A stretch of 64,000 nt of DNA from Rosenbergiella australiborealis. GTDB lineage: Bacteria; Pseudomonadota; Gammaproteobacteria; Enterobacterales; Enterobacteriaceae. The notes under the pieces are model-generated. The model did no database searches. It was not told the origin of the DNA and worked only from the letters and a program-made list of their open reading frames with translations. Both the position numbers and the translations under genes were made by a program. Location: the NCBI RefSeq assembly GCF_018494035.1, contig NZ_JABBFO010000002.1, positions 1 through 64,000 of the forward strand, read 5' to 3'. This document shows positions 37,239 through 48,088 of the stretch, in pieces (the first letter of the stretch is position 1; each line of letters starts with the position of its first letter).

Positions 37239-37730
37239 AACGTTCCTGTAGGTGAAGAGGGAAATATTATTAGGGATAGTAGCAAAAAACAGCCATGAAT
37301 CCTATCTCACCGAGTGGCCGATGACTAACTCAGTGCTAAACGATGAGCATAAATGCAGGTTGAGGCGTGTTTTAGTCATCACGTGACCCTTAGCTGTGGT
37401 AGTGCGGGATCTCATCTCTATACCAGCGTAGAATTCTGGTGGTTAATGCTATTAAATTTAATTAAACCAGCAATAAATCCTAATAGTTATTTTTGGTAAT
37501 TTGCATTATTTAATGATTGGTTTTGAATATAAAATAACCAAAAAACAAATTTATAAAATTTTTCTGCGATAAAAATAGAATAAAAAACTATGTTTTCGAT
37601 TATACATTTTTATTATTATTTTTTTAGTTGAAAATAACGTCCAATACTCGCTATAAATTTACTATTAGCTTTTAGATATTTGATCTGTGTCTACAAGAAG
37701 ATAAAGAGAATAATACTACTAGGGGGGATT
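37239..37730 (+). promoter_or_regulatory. dadA upstream control region, very AT-rich
   Basis: A 492-bp gap with no supported gene; 37450-37690 is strongly AT-rich. E. coli dadAX is controlled by Lrp and CRP from a similar region. One sequence, CAGCAATAAATCCTA (37468-37482), matches the Lrp consensus YAGHAWATTWTDCTR at 11 of 15 positions. I did not find a good CRP site. The AT-richness also suits H-NS. AGGGGGG lies just before the dadA start. Confidence 0.45.
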
Positions 37731-39026
37731 ATGCGAGTACTCATTGTGGGTGGCGGTGTCGTCGGGGTGACAAGTGCTTGGTATCTTGCGGCAGCGGGTC
37801 ATGAAGTGACTGTGCTAGAAAAATGTTCGGGTACAGCGATGCAGACCAGTGCCGGTAATGCGGGACAAATCTCCCCTGGTTATGCGGCCCCTTGGGCAGC
37901 ACCGGGTATCCCACTTAAAGCGATAAAATGGATGTTTCAGAAACATGCACCGCTTGCGATTCGCCCAGATGGTTCGCGTTTCCAATTATCTTGGATGTGG
38001 TCGATGTTACAGCAATGTACGCTGGATCATTATCAACAGAATAAAGCGCGAATGGTAAGAATCGCCGAATATAGCCGAGACAGTTTACGCGCGTTACGTC
38101 AGCAAACCGATATTGCCTACGAGGGGCGACAAGGGGGCACGCTACAACTTTTTCGCACCGCCCAACAGTTTGAAAGTGCTACGAAAGATATTAAAGTACT
38201 GCAAGACGCGGGCGTACCATTTAATTTACTAGAGAAAGAGCAACTTACCTCTGTTGAACCGGGTTTAATTTATAGCCTTGATAAACTGACGGGGGGACTT
38301 CAATTGCCGAATGATGAAACCGGTGATTGTAAAATGTTCACTCAACATTTAGCGCATATGGCGGAACAGGCGGGTGTTACCTTCCTTTATCATCAGAATG
38401 TTGAGCGGATTAATGTTGAAGGTAATCGTATTGTCTCAGTAATGGCAAATGGTGCCTTACTTAATGCGGATAGTTATTTAGTTGCTGCCGGTAGCTGGTC
38501 GACTCAATTACTCAAAGGACTCGTCGACGTGCCTGTTTATCCGCTCAAAGGGTATTCCATCACACTCCCAATTATAGATGAAACATGCGCGCCAGTTTCT
38601 ACGGTACTCGACGAAACTTATAAGGTCGCAGTAACTCGTTTTGACCAACGTATCCGTGTTGGGGGGATGGCTGAGATTGTGGGTTTTAACAGCAAACTTC
38701 CTATGGCTCGGCGAGAAACATTGGAGATGGTGGTCAATGACCTTTATCCTAATTCAGTATCGTTGGCAGAAGTCAATTATTGGACAGGCTTACGACCGAT
38801 GACTCCCGATGGTACGCCAATTGTTGGGAAAACCCCGATCAATAACCTCTTTATTAACACCGGTCATGGCACGCTAGGGTGGACAATGGCCTGTGGTTCA
38901 GGACGGCTAATTGCAGATATTATCTCTGGACGTAAGACGGATATTGCCGCCGATGATTTATCGGTTTATCGTTATCTACCTGGTTTTGAAACACAAAAGC
39001 GACATGCACAGTCATTAATAGGCTGA
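37731..39026 (+). CDS. dadA: D-amino acid dehydrogenase small subunit
   Basis: A flavoenzyme at the inner membrane that oxidises D-alanine (and other D-amino acids) to pyruvate and ammonia, passing electrons to quinone. The 431-aa product (E. coli 432) has the FAD motif [14 protein letters not shown] (7-20) and C-terminal [17 protein letters not shown] 37731 follows AGGGGGG; an in-frame start at 37680 would add 17 unrelated residues and hide the FAD-motif start. dadX follows after 19 bp, so the pair turns L-alanine into pyruvate. Confidence 0.96.
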   Translation: MRVLIVGGGVVGVTSAWYLAAAGHEVTVLEKCSGTAMQTSAGNAGQISPGYAAPWAAPGIPLKAIKWMFQKHAPLAIRPDGSRFQLSWMWSMLQQCTLDHYQQNKARMVRIAEYSRDSLRALRQQTDIAYEGRQGGTLQLFRTAQQFESATKDIKVLQDAGVPFNLLEKEQLTSVEPGLIYSLDKLTGGLQLPNDETGDCKMFTQHLAHMAEQAGVTFLYHQNVERINVEGNRIVSVMANGALLNADSYLVAAGSWSTQLLKGLVDVPVYPLKGYSITLPIIDETCAPVSTVLDETYKVAVTRFDQRIRVGGMAEIVGFNSKLPMARRETLEMVVNDLYPNSVSLAEVNYWTGLRPMTPDGTPIVGKTPINNLFINTGHGTLGWTMACGSGRLIADIISGRKTDIAADDLSVYRYLPGFETQKRHAQSLIG

Positions 39027-39045
39027 TTCAAGGAGTATCCCAACG

Positions 39046-40131
39046 ATGTCTAGGCCGATAAAGGCAACTGTCAATACCGCAGCCCTGCGCCATAATTTGT
39101 ACACAGTGAAACAGTTAGCCCCTAGCGCCAATGTCTGGAGTGTTGTGAAGGCTAATGCTTATGGGCATGGTCTAGCTCGTTGTTTTTCAGCGTTATCTTC
39201 AACTGATGGGTTTGCTTTACTTAATTATGAAGAGGCAATTTTCTTGCGTGAAGCGGGTATTACGCAGCCAATATTGTTGTTGGAAGGATTTTTTAAGCCT
39301 TATGACCTCTCCCTAATTGAAGCCTATCAATTAACGGTTGCGGTTCACAGTTATTGGCAAGTTGAAGCCTTAGCAAATTTCGCAGCGAAAAAACCGATAT
39401 CGGTTTATTTGAAGATCAATAATGGAATGAATCGATTAGGTTTTTCACCTGATGATGTCGCCACTGTTTGGCAACAACTGTCTGCGTTACCTTCAGTAGG
39501 AAAGGTCACTTTGATGTCGCATTTTGCGAGTGCCGATGAGGGGGAGATGCAGATGAGGGAACCTCTACGTCGTCTCGATTTGGCCACGTCGATGCTGAAT
39601 GCTCCGCGTTGTTATGCCAACTCTGCCGCGACATTATGGCATCCTGGCACTCATCATCAATGGATACGACCCGGTATCATCTTATATGGAGCTTCCCCCA
39701 GTGGTCGCTCTGAAGATATTGCTGGCTTCGGTTTACGCCCAGTCATGACACTGAGCAGCGAAATTATCGCGATACAAGAAGTCGCACCTGGCGAGGGCAT
39801 TGGCTACGGCCATCGATATAGCACCACCACAACGCAACGTATTGGTGTCATTGCCTGTGGCTATGCTGACGGTTATCCTCGGCATGCGCCATCGGGAACC
39901 CCCGTCATCGTAGCCGGTAAACATTGCCATACGGTTGGAACTATCTCTATGGATATGATGATGGTTGATTTAACGCATTGTCCTGAGGCCACAATTGGCA
40001 CTCCGGTTGAATTATGGGGAGCACAACTCCCCGTGGATACTGTTGGTGCAGTAGCAGGAACGCTAGGGTACGAGTTACTGACAGCGGTAACACAACGGGT
40101 ACCCTTTAGTGTGACGGCTAATGAGAATTAA
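39046..40131 (+). CDS. dadX: catabolic alanine racemase
   Basis: A pyridoxal-phosphate enzyme interconverting L- and D-alanine; the D-form is then oxidised by DadA. The 361-aa product (E. coli 356) has the PLP lysine in VVKANAYGHG (Lys35) and the second catalytic tyrosine in GIGYGHRYSTT (about residue 250). It starts 19 bp after dadA. Its last 14 bases overlap the convergent MFS gene. The constitutive racemase alr is not in the window. Confidence 0.95.
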   Translation: MSRPIKATVNTAALRHNLYTVKQLAPSANVWSVVKANAYGHGLARCFSALSSTDGFALLNYEEAIFLREAGITQPILLLEGFFKPYDLSLIEAYQLTVAVHSYWQVEALANFAAKKPISVYLKINNGMNRLGFSPDDVATVWQQLSALPSVGKVTLMSHFASADEGEMQMREPLRRLDLATSMLNAPRCYANSAATLWHPGTHHQWIRPGIILYGASPSGRSEDIAGFGLRPVMTLSSEIIAIQEVAPGEGIGYGHRYSTTTTQRIGVIACGYADGYPRHAPSGTPVIVAGKHCHTVGTISMDMMMVDLTHCPEATIGTPVELWGAQLPVDTVGAVAGTLGYELLTAVTQRVPFSVTANEN

Positions 40132-41326
40132 TGGATGTTAAGGTCCCTTTAATTTTTAAGCTGGTTAACCAAGCAAGTGTCGACAATAAGCCACTGATCA
40201 ACATCATGAGTCCAAGAGCAGCATAGGGGGATAAAGGCAGTAATAACACCAGTAAGCTGCCACCAGCTCCCCCTGACATTTGGATAAACCCAAGTAGCGC
40301 TGAGGCAACACCCGCATTATTCTGGAAAGGTGCTAATGCATAGCTGGTGGCAGGCCCCATAATAAAGGCGAGCCCTGCTACAGAGAGTGCCACAGGTAAC
40401 ATATAGCTTAACCAATGTGAGAGAACCGATGGCGCGAGTAAATAGGGCTCAATAACAATCACCATGCCAGCCATAAGCATGGATAAAGCGCCTATCAACA
40501 GACAGAAGGGCCGACCACATCGCGGGATCATGCGATTTGCTACCGCGCTCATCAGCATAATCCATAACCCATTTCCGCCAAAGATAAGGGAAAAGCTTAA
40601 GGGAGATAACCGGGCTTGTTCCATTAAAACCATTGGTGCGAGCGAGACATAGGTTAATACCATGCCTAATGCGCCGGCGATCGAAAAAGTAAAGGCGAGA
40701 AATGCGGGCTTTTTAACGATTTGGCCATAGGTACGGGCCGGAAATAGGGCGCTTTTTAGTGTCCCGGGAGGTCGGGTCTCAGGTAATCCATAGTGAACCA
40801 CGATCATCAATACTAATGCGTAGAGAAAGAGAAAGCCAAAAGGGGCACGCCATCCCCAATACTGGGCGAGCATTCCGCCTAAAAGCGGTGCAAGTGCCGG
40901 GACAATATTTAGTGAACCATTAAGGAAGCTATAAGCTCGCGCGGCATCATCTCCAGCAAGACGGTCGCGGACACCGCTAAAGGCGACCACGGCAGTACAG
41001 CATACCGCCATACCTTGAATCACTCGGGCTATCAAAAATAGTGGCCAGTTTGTAGCCATAGCCGCCCCAGCACAGCCAATTAAATACAGGATCAACCCCA
41101 GTATAGCGATCGGTTTTCGCCCGTAATTGTCCACTAAGGGACCTGAAATCAATTGCCCCACTCCCATGACCAGTAAAAATAGCGGAATAGTTAATTGTAT
41201 ATGACTGACGGAGGTTTTTAATCCACTCGCGATTTGTGGCAGGGTGGGCAGGAACAAGTCAATGCCTAGCGGGGATAACAGCACTAGGCTTAATAGTAAA
41301 GCAATAAAATAGCGTGGGGATATCAT
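40118..41326 (-). CDS. Bcr/CflA-type MFS drug efflux transporter
   Basis: The 402-aa product has 12 predicted membrane helices. It carries the drug:H+ antiporter-1 (12-TMS) motifs: N-terminal SPLGIDLFLPTLPQIA, loop motif A GPLVDNYGRKPI (about 63-74), and motif C-like LAPLLGGMLAQYWGWRAPF (about 140-158). It resembles chloramphenicol/bicyclomycin exporters (CmlA, Bcr), but the substrate cannot be told. Its ATG overlaps the cvrA stop by one base (TAATG on the minus strand), so it is probably translated from the cvrA transcript. E. coli has no such gene between dadX and cvrA. Confidence 0.88.
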   Translation of the reverse strand: MISPRYFIALLLSLVLLSPLGIDLFLPTLPQIASGLKTSVSHIQLTIPLFLLVMGVGQLISGPLVDNYGRKPIAILGLILYLIGCAGAAMATNWPLFLIARVIQGMAVCCTAVVAFSGVRDRLAGDDAARAYSFLNGSLNIVPALAPLLGGMLAQYWGWRAPFGFLFLYALVLMIVVHYGLPETRPPGTLKSALFPARTYGQIVKKPAFLAFTFSIAGALGMVLTYVSLAPMVLMEQARLSPLSFSLIFGGNGLWIMLMSAVANRMIPRCGRPFCLLIGALSMLMAGMVIVIEPYLLAPSVLSHWLSYMLPVALSVAGLAFIMGPATSYALAPFQNNAGVASALLGFIQMSGGAGGSLLVLLLPLSPYAALGLMMLISGLLSTLAWLTSLKIKGTLTSINSH

Positions 41327-43053
41327 TACTCATCTTCTTCTAAAATACGTAAACCGACACGTGAAATCGTATCGTCATTTTTTTCCGCAACGGTCAACAA
41401 TACTGCTGACCAGCGCAGTGCATCGCCAACCACAGGGTTACGCCCCAATTTTTCGACTAACAATTGAGCTAAACTCATGGCACCGATATCATGACTATTT
41501 AACGTCAATCCGTAGACCGAGGCAACTTGTTCTAGTGAGGCTTGACCATCAAGAATGAAATCACCAAAAAAGCGTTGGTCGAGATCGACGGGCGGTGTTT
41601 GACTAAACATGTTTCCTAATGCGTTAAGATCACGCTCTCGACCGATAACGCAGAGAATATCATTTTCACGAAGACGAGTTGAACCGCGAGGGTGCATCAA
41701 GACATTATCGCGAAATAAGGCAGTAATACGTGTATGCTCCGGCATTTTAAGCTCTCTTAATGGTGCATTAATACACCAGTTTTCAGCGCCTAATTGATAG
41801 ACATATTGCTCCCAAGGGCTATCAGGATGAATATCGAGACTGTTTCTCTGAAAAGGAAAAACAGTACGGGGTACAATGACTTTGGCAAACTTTGCGGCGA
41901 AGGAAAGGGAACTTCCTTGTAAGATCAACGAGACCATCACCACAAAAAAAGCAATGTTAAAGTAGAGCGGGGCGTTGTCCAGACCAGCCATCATAGGAAA
42001 TACCGCGAGAATAATGGGTACTGCGCCACGTAATCCTACCCAACTAATAAAAAATCGTTCACGTAAGGTGTAACTTTTAAAAGGAAGCAGGCCGGCAAAG
42101 ACCGAGATGGGGCGTGCAATGAAAATTAACCATAATGCTAGGAGCAGCGCGGGCAAGGCGATTTTCCAAAGGTCACTGGGAACAACAAGTAATCCTAAAA
42201 CGATAAACATCCCAATTTGGCTTAACCATGCTAGCCCGTCGAAAATCTGTGTGATGCCTGTACGGTTACGAATACCATTGTTGCCTAACCAACAGCCCGT
42301 TAAATACACGGCGAGGATACCACTTCCCTCCAGCGATGCGGTTAGGGCAAAGACGAGTATCCCACCACTCACCGCAAGAAGTGGGTAGAGTCCAGCAGGA
42401 AGAGTAATACGATTAATTAATTGCTGAAGAGTGATGCCCCCTAAAAGCCCAAAAATGATACCGAGCCCAAATTCGCGCAGTAGGTGCACCAGAAATCCCA
42501 TATCGATAGCGTGTTGGTGCTGCTGTATCATCTCAATCAAGGTGACTGTTAAAAAAACGGCCATGGGGTCATTACTGCCTGACTCAATTTCTAAGGTTGA
42601 ACTCACACGTTGATTTAGTCCTTTTCCGCCGATCAATGAGAACACTGCCGCCGCATCCGTTGAACCGATGATGGCGCCAATGAGAAACCCCTGCATCAGG
42701 TCGAGATGGAACAGGACTACAGCGATTAATCCAGTTAAGCCTGCGGTAATCAGTACGCCTATCGTGGCCAAGGATAGAGAAGGCCATAGCGCAATACGGA
42801 TTGAACTGACACTGGTACGCATCCCACCGTCTAACAAAATAACAGCTAAAGCGAGATTCGAGACCAAGTAGGCAACGGGATAATTATTAAAAACAATGCC
42901 CCCTAGTCCTTGCTCACCTGCGAGCATACCAAGCACAAGAAAGATAACTAAGATAGGAATGCCTAGTTTCGAGGAAAATGAGCTAAGCAGTATACTGGCC
43001 GCGACTAATATTGAGCCAATAATAAACAAATTGTTGATTGTAATTGAATCCAT
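41326..43053 (-). CDS. cvrA: K+/H+ antiporter CvrA (NhaP2 family)
   Basis: The 575-aa product (E. coli 578) has an N-terminal CPA1 antiporter domain with about 12 helices (about 1-390, motif [15 protein letters not shown] with the ion-binding Asp, and [13 protein letters not shown]). A C-terminal RCK/TrkA-C nucleotide-sensing part (about 400-490) and a short CorC/HlyC-like end follow. The role is K+ or Na+ export for protons and volume control. It is the first gene of a two-gene unit with the MFS gene. Between it and mipA lie 247 bp holding both divergent promoters. Confidence 0.94.
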   Translation of the reverse strand: MDSITINNLFIIGSILVAASILLSSFSSKLGIPILVIFLVLGMLAGEQGLGGIVFNNYPVAYLVSNLALAVILLDGGMRTSVSSIRIALWPSLSLATIGVLITAGLTGLIAVVLFHLDLMQGFLIGAIIGSTDAAAVFSLIGGKGLNQRVSSTLEIESGSNDPMAVFLTVTLIEMIQQHQHAIDMGFLVHLLREFGLGIIFGLLGGITLQQLINRITLPAGLYPLLAVSGGILVFALTASLEGSGILAVYLTGCWLGNNGIRNRTGITQIFDGLAWLSQIGMFIVLGLLVVPSDLWKIALPALLLALWLIFIARPISVFAGLLPFKSYTLRERFFISWVGLRGAVPIILAVFPMMAGLDNAPLYFNIAFFVVMVSLILQGSSLSFAAKFAKVIVPRTVFPFQRNSLDIHPDSPWEQYVYQLGAENWCINAPLRELKMPEHTRITALFRDNVLMHPRGSTRLRENDILCVIGRERDLNALGNMFSQTPPVDLDQRFFGDFILDGQASLEQVASVYGLTLNSHDIGAMSLAQLLVEKLGRNPVVGDALRWSAVLLTVAEKNDDTISRVGLRILEEDE

Positions 43054-43300
43054 ACTGACTCATTCCTGATTGCAGCTAAATTAATGGGAGTATTTCATAT
43101 TCTGTATCATGTTTATGATAGTTATAGACTGTTAAAGAATAAGAATAGCCCTATTTAACAGGGTATTGAAGCAATGATGGCAGAAAAAAAGTGTCATCAT
43201 CGTTATTCGCATTTTATTCGCAGTAATGGACTAGAATAATTAGTTAAAATAATCGTTCATCACATAACTTTATGGAAGTCAGTTGTCTCAGGATGTCTAT

Positions 43301-44053
43301 ATGTTAAAAAAACAATTTGTATTAATCGCTTCTTTAGCCGGTGTCAGTCTTTGCGCCTCGCAACCCCTTTTTGCACAACCGCTGACACTTGGCCTCGCAA
43401 CGCTATGGTCACAGTCACCGTATCACAGTACAAAAGATCGTACTGTCCCTGTTCCCTTAATTAATTACCAAGATGAGAATATCTTCTTCCACGGGGTAGA
43501 AGGAGGCTATTACCTTTACCACGGCGAAATGGATCAATTTTCCCTCATTGCGAACACTACGGGGCAGTATTTCAGTCCACATCGCGCTCATAATAGTGCA
43601 ATGCAAGGGCTGGATAAGCGTCATCTCACAATGATGATGGGAGGCGAGTGGACCCATCAAGCAAACTGGGGATTGTTCAGGACCGCATTAACCGGTGATG
43701 TATTAAATGAAAGCAATGGCGTAGTTTGGGACACCAACTATCGTTACCCGTTACAATTTGGTGCGCTGGCTATTCTTCCGGGTGCCGGGGTGACGTGGCA
43801 AAGCAAGAATCAAACGAATTATTATTATGGTGTATCAGGGAGTGAGTCGCGTCGTACCAGTATCAGTCGTTACAAGGCTGACGATAGCTGGTCACCTTAT
43901 ATTGATGTTAGCGCCACTTATGCGCTAACGCGTGACTGGTCTATTGAAGCTGGTGCCCGTTATACCCACTTTGATAAAGAAATCAAACATAGTCCGATGG
44001 TTGATAAATCTGGGCAAACCACCATTTGGACAGGTGTGAATTACCAATTCTAA
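43301..44053 (+). CDS. mipA: MipA/OmpV family outer membrane protein
   Basis: The 250-aa product (E. coli MipA 248) has a signal peptide (MLKKQFVLIASLAGVSLCAS, cut after LFA) and a series of amphipathic strands ending in the aromatic residue of TIWTGVNYQF, typical of an outer-membrane beta-barrel. E. coli MipA is a scaffold linking MltA to PBP1B. ATG 43301 follows CAGGA. A six-residue longer reading from TTG 43283 gives no better signal peptide. Position next to yeaD and gapA supports the symbol. Confidence 0.88.
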   Translation: MLKKQFVLIASLAGVSLCASQPLFAQPLTLGLATLWSQSPYHSTKDRTVPVPLINYQDENIFFHGVEGGYYLYHGEMDQFSLIANTTGQYFSPHRAHNSAMQGLDKRHLTMMMGGEWTHQANWGLFRTALTGDVLNESNGVVWDTNYRYPLQFGALAILPGAGVTWQSKNQTNYYYGVSGSESRRTSISRYKADDSWSPYIDVSATYALTRDWSIEAGARYTHFDKEIKHSPMVDKSGQTTIWTGVNYQF

Positions 44054-44057
44054 GTTA

Positions 44058-44086
44058 AGGCTCTCCCAAGCTTATTGGGAGAGCCT
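44058..44086. terminator. mipA/yeaD shared hairpin
   Basis: A perfect 12-bp stem AGGCTCTCCCAA / TTGGGAGAGCCT with loop GCTTA, 4 bp after the mipA stop and 4 bp from the opposing yeaD stop. No clear U-run. Confidence 0.7.
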
Positions 44087-44090
44087 GATA

Positions 44091-44966
44091 TTAGCGATAA
44101 TGCGGAGTTATTGTGACACTCAATGTAGCCGGTGACGTTGACGTCGTGATAAAGGGCTGTTGGATCCGTGCCGTTTCTACACAGACCATCGTCTTATATC
44201 CATCATCACTCATATCAGTCATTGATTGAGATAACGTGGTACCGGGGTTCCACGTGACAACGTCACTATTTCCAGCATGATGCAAATGAATCGCTCGGCC
44301 TAATAGAGGGTCGTCAATGACTGACTCGCTGTCAGGATGAGTAAAAATTCTGTCGACTTCATTATGATAAGTTTGTACGCCTTGTTGCGTACTGACACGG
44401 TTGTTTTCAACTTTATCAATAAAAGTTTCCCCTAACCCACTGACGGCAATTTTTTCACTGTCGGCCACGTGGAAATAGCTGTGTAGGGCGGCTGTGCTCT
44501 CAACATCACCCAAAATCGTTAAGGTCAATTTACACGCTTGCGCCGAGAGGGTAGCGGTTAAAGTAAGGGTAAAATCGTGAGGCCATAGTGCTAAGGTCTG
44601 TGCCGATTGCTTAAGCACCATTGACAAGGTTACCTCCTGCGCAGACTCTTCAGTATGTGTAAGCGTCCATTCTGCGGTTCTAGCAAAACCGTGTGAAGGT
44701 TTACCGGCTGGGCCAAACCAAGGCCAGCAAATGGGTACACCGCCGCGAATAGCTTTACCTTGTGCGAATGATGTTTTGTCACTTAACCAAATGATTGGCG
44801 CCTTACCATGAGGTTGCCATGCAATCAACTGCCCCCCCTGTAACGAAAAAGCTGCTTGAAATTCAGGGTGAGTGATCACCAGGAGCCGTAATTCATCGTG
44901 GATTCGTAGCGATATAGAGGAAGAGAGTTGTTCTACTACGGGTAGTGTAAACAGCCCTGACGTCAT
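44091..44966 (-). CDS. yeaD: glucose-6-phosphate 1-epimerase-like protein YeaD
   Basis: A D-hexose-6-phosphate mutarotase of the aldose-1-epimerase superfamily. It interconverts alpha and beta anomers, which would help feed glucose 6-phosphate to Zwf, whose substrate is the beta form. The 291-aa product (E. coli 294) contains GGVPICWPWFGPAG and the catalytic-site regions LHSYFHVAD and VVTWNPG. It lies downstream of gapA in the same direction, separated by the gapA terminator. Confidence 0.92.
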   Translation of the reverse strand: MTSGLFTLPVVEQLSSSISLRIHDELRLLVITHPEFQAAFSLQGGQLIAWQPHGKAPIIWLSDKTSFAQGKAIRGGVPICWPWFGPAGKPSHGFARTAEWTLTHTEESAQEVTLSMVLKQSAQTLALWPHDFTLTLTATLSAQACKLTLTILGDVESTAALHSYFHVADSEKIAVSGLGETFIDKVENNRVSTQQGVQTYHNEVDRIFTHPDSESVIDDPLLGRAIHLHHAGNSDVVTWNPGTTLSQSMTDMSDDGYKTMVCVETARIQQPFITTSTSPATLSVTITPHYR

Positions 44967-44987
44967 AAGTGTCTCCTTAAAAAGAGT

Positions 44988-45014
44988 AAAAAAAAGGGCG
45001 ACCGAAGTCGCCCT
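44988..45014 (-). terminator. gapA intrinsic terminator
   Basis: On the minus strand: stem AGGGCGAC / GTCGCCCT with loop TTCG and a run of Ts, 20 bp after the gapA stop. Some read-through into yeaD is possible. Confidence 0.92.
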
Positions 45015-45034
45015 TACTCACAATAGGAATTGAT

Positions 45035-46045
<1,011 letters not shown>

Positions 46046-46257
46046 CTATTTGATAGTGAATAAAAGGTTGGCAGTAAAATTACAAAAACCGCCTCATACG
46101 TCAAGCTTAATCGTGTCAATTCCTGTAGGAAATCAATTCTTATCTCTTTGCATAGTGAATATTTTTACAGATGCAGAGCGAAAGAGCTCTAAAAAAAACA
46201 CCGATTTCTGGCGAATTTATTATAATGATGACTCTGACACTTCTCGTGGAACCTATT

Positions 46258-46659
46258 ATGAGCAATGATCCATCGTCTTTGTCTTCTCTTAATGAAATGC
46301 AGCGCTACGTGACGCAAGAACGGGGAACAGAGCCGCCCTTTACGGGGGCTTTACTGCATAACCAGCAAGAAGGTTACTATCATTGTATTGTTTGCCACGC
46401 CCCCTTGTTTTATTCCGAGACCAAGTACGATTCAGGCTGTGGCTGGCCGAGTTTCTATCAACCTGTGTCGGATGAAGCAATACGCTATTTGGATGATACC
46501 AGCCACAACATGCACCGTATTGAGATCCGCTGCGGGCAATGTGACGCGCACCTTGGCCATGTTTTTCCCGATGGACCGCAGCCAAGCGGTGAGCGTTATT
46601 GTGTAAACTCAGCATCTTTAAACTTTACTGATGCAGCAGGCCATCAAACGAAAGGATAA
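46258..46659 (+). CDS. msrB: peptide-methionine (R)-S-oxide reductase
   Basis: Reduces protein-bound methionine-R-sulfoxide. The 133-aa product (E. coli 137) shows both zinc-binding CxxC pairs (CIVC at about 44-47 and CGQC at about 91-94), the family motif [11 protein letters not shown], and the catalytic cysteine in RYCVNSASL (about 116). ATG 46258 matches the family start; the frame extends upstream without homology. yeaC starts 6 bp after its stop, so the two form a unit. Confidence 0.95.
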   Translation: MSNDPSSLSSLNEMQRYVTQERGTEPPFTGALLHNQQEGYYHCIVCHAPLFYSETKYDSGCGWPSFYQPVSDEAIRYLDDTSHNMHRIEIRCGQCDAHLGHVFPDGPQPSGERYCVNSASLNFTDAAGHQTKG

Positions 46660-46665
46660 GCTGCT

Positions 46666-46947
46666 ATGAGCCACGATCTTCATCGAATTCTAGCCGAAAT
46701 GACCCCAGAGGTTTATCAACGCTTAGTCCTTGCGACAGAAACAGGAAAATGGCCGGATGGTGTTGCTTTAACGCCCAGCCAAAAAGCACATACCCTCCAG
46801 CTCGTTTTACTGTGGCAGGCCCGTCATAATGATAACCCGCAACATATGTCTGTGGCGAAAGGCGGTGAGATGGTAATGAAAAGCAAAAGACAACTTAAAG
46901 AAGAGTTTGGTATTGAGGACGATGTGACTCGAATTCAGCTCGATTAA
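46666..46947 (+). CDS. yeaC: YeaC family protein (DUF1315)
   Basis: The 93-aa product matches E. coli YeaC: MTPEVYQRLV near the start, KWPDGVALTPSQK, QLVLLWQARHN, and LKEEFGI near the end. It is cytoplasmic, without membrane helix. Function unknown. It is coupled to msrB by a 6-bp gap, as in E. coli, which hints at an oxidative-stress link but proves nothing. Confidence 0.9.
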   Translation: MSHDLHRILAEMTPEVYQRLVLATETGKWPDGVALTPSQKAHTLQLVLLWQARHNDNPQHMSVAKGGEMVMKSKRQLKEEFGIEDDVTRIQLD

Positions 46948-46952
46948 GGGAA

Positions 46953-46973
46953 TAGGGTGCCCTAAGCACCCTA
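46953..46973. terminator. yeaC/ansA shared hairpin
   Basis: A perfect 8-bp stem TAGGGTGC / GCACCCTA with loop CCTAA between convergent stop codons. No U-run. Confidence 0.5.
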
Positions 46974-46980
46974 ATGAACG

Positions 46981-47991
46981 TTATTCGGTTAATTCGCCAC
47001 GTAGGTTACGTTGCATTAGCTCCCGAATTTCCTCGACAGGTAACGGTTGCGAAAGCAAATAATGTAATTTCGTTAACGCTGCTTCAACGGTCAAATCGCT
47101 ACCACTGACTACCCCTGCTTGTTCAAGGGCATTTCCTGTAGCATACCCGCCCATATTCACTTTTCCTGACATACATTGTGTGAGATTCACCACGACAATA
47201 CCCCGTGCATGCGCTTGCGCTAGAACACTAATAAATGCCTGAGACTGCGGGGCATTACCCACACCATAAGAGCGTAAAATTAGCGCTTTAACCGGTTGGC
47301 GTAGAAAGTTACTGACGACATCAGGCGAGATCCCTGGATAGATAGTGACGACCCCAATGGGTTGAGGGGTAATGGGATGAACAATTAATGAACCTTGTTG
47401 AACCGGCGCCGGCGGGGTATTGAGTTTTTTAATGTGAATTCCCGCCTCGAGTAAGGGCGAGAGATTGGGCGATGCGAAAGCATTAAAGCCATCAGCATGG
47501 GCTTTTGTCGTACGATTGCCCCGAAATAAGGTGTTATTAAAGAACAGTCCTACTTCGTTAATCGGAAAATTTGCGGCGACATAGAGTGCATTGAGTAAGT
47601 TTTGCTGCCCGTCTGAACGCAGTTCGGCTAAAGGAATTTGTGACCCTGTCACAATAACCGGCTTACCTAAGTTCTCAAGCATGAAAGAGAGTGCTGAGGC
47701 AGTAAAAGCCATCGTGTCAGTACCATGCAAAATGACAAAACCATCATATTCATGGTAGTGATCGCGGATATCATTCGCGATCACTTGCCAATCTTCTGGT
47801 GTCATATCAGAAGAGTCCATCAGTGGGGTATATTCATGAATTTTAAAAGCAGGCATTTCATGACGATGAAACTCAGGCATCAGCTCTAGTTGGTGCTGTA
47901 AGTGTCCAGACACAGGAATATACCCGTGTGCGGAACGTTGCATACCAATAGTTCCGCCTGTGTAGGCGACATAAATATTTTTTTTCTGCAT
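46981..47991 (-). CDS. ansA: cytoplasmic L-asparaginase I
   Basis: Hydrolyses L-asparagine to aspartate and ammonia with low affinity. The 336-aa product (E. coli 338) shows the two catalytic threonine sites: YTGGTIGMQ (Thr at about 14) and HGTDTMAF (about 90), plus the lysine in TTKAHADGF (about 163). ATG 47991 (MQKKNIYVAYTGG) equals the E. coli start; an upstream in-frame start adds ten unrelated residues. There is no signal peptide, so it is type I. sppA follows after a 97-bp upstream spacer, oriented the same way. Confidence 0.95.
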   Translation of the reverse strand: MQKKNIYVAYTGGTIGMQRSAHGYIPVSGHLQHQLELMPEFHRHEMPAFKIHEYTPLMDSSDMTPEDWQVIANDIRDHYHEYDGFVILHGTDTMAFTASALSFMLENLGKPVIVTGSQIPLAELRSDGQQNLLNALYVAANFPINEVGLFFNNTLFRGNRTTKAHADGFNAFASPNLSPLLEAGIHIKKLNTPPAPVQQGSLIVHPITPQPIGVVTIYPGISPDVVSNFLRQPVKALILRSYGVGNAPQSQAFISVLAQAHARGIVVVNLTQCMSGKVNMGGYATGNALEQAGVVSGSDLTVEAALTKLHYLLSQPLPVEEIRELMQRNLRGELTE

Positions 47992-48049
47992 AGCTAACAC
48001 CAGATAGCGGTAATAAATCAAAATGAGTGCTGGAGTATAGAAACTTCAG

Positions 48050-48083
48050 GCAAAGAAATACAGCCCGACGAATATCGGGCTGT
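48050..48083 (-). terminator. sppA terminator
   Basis: On the minus strand: perfect 9-bp stem ACAGCCCGA / TCGGGCTGT followed by ATTTCTTTG, just after the sppA stop and before the ansA start. Confidence 0.7.
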
Positions 48084-48088
48084 GAAGG

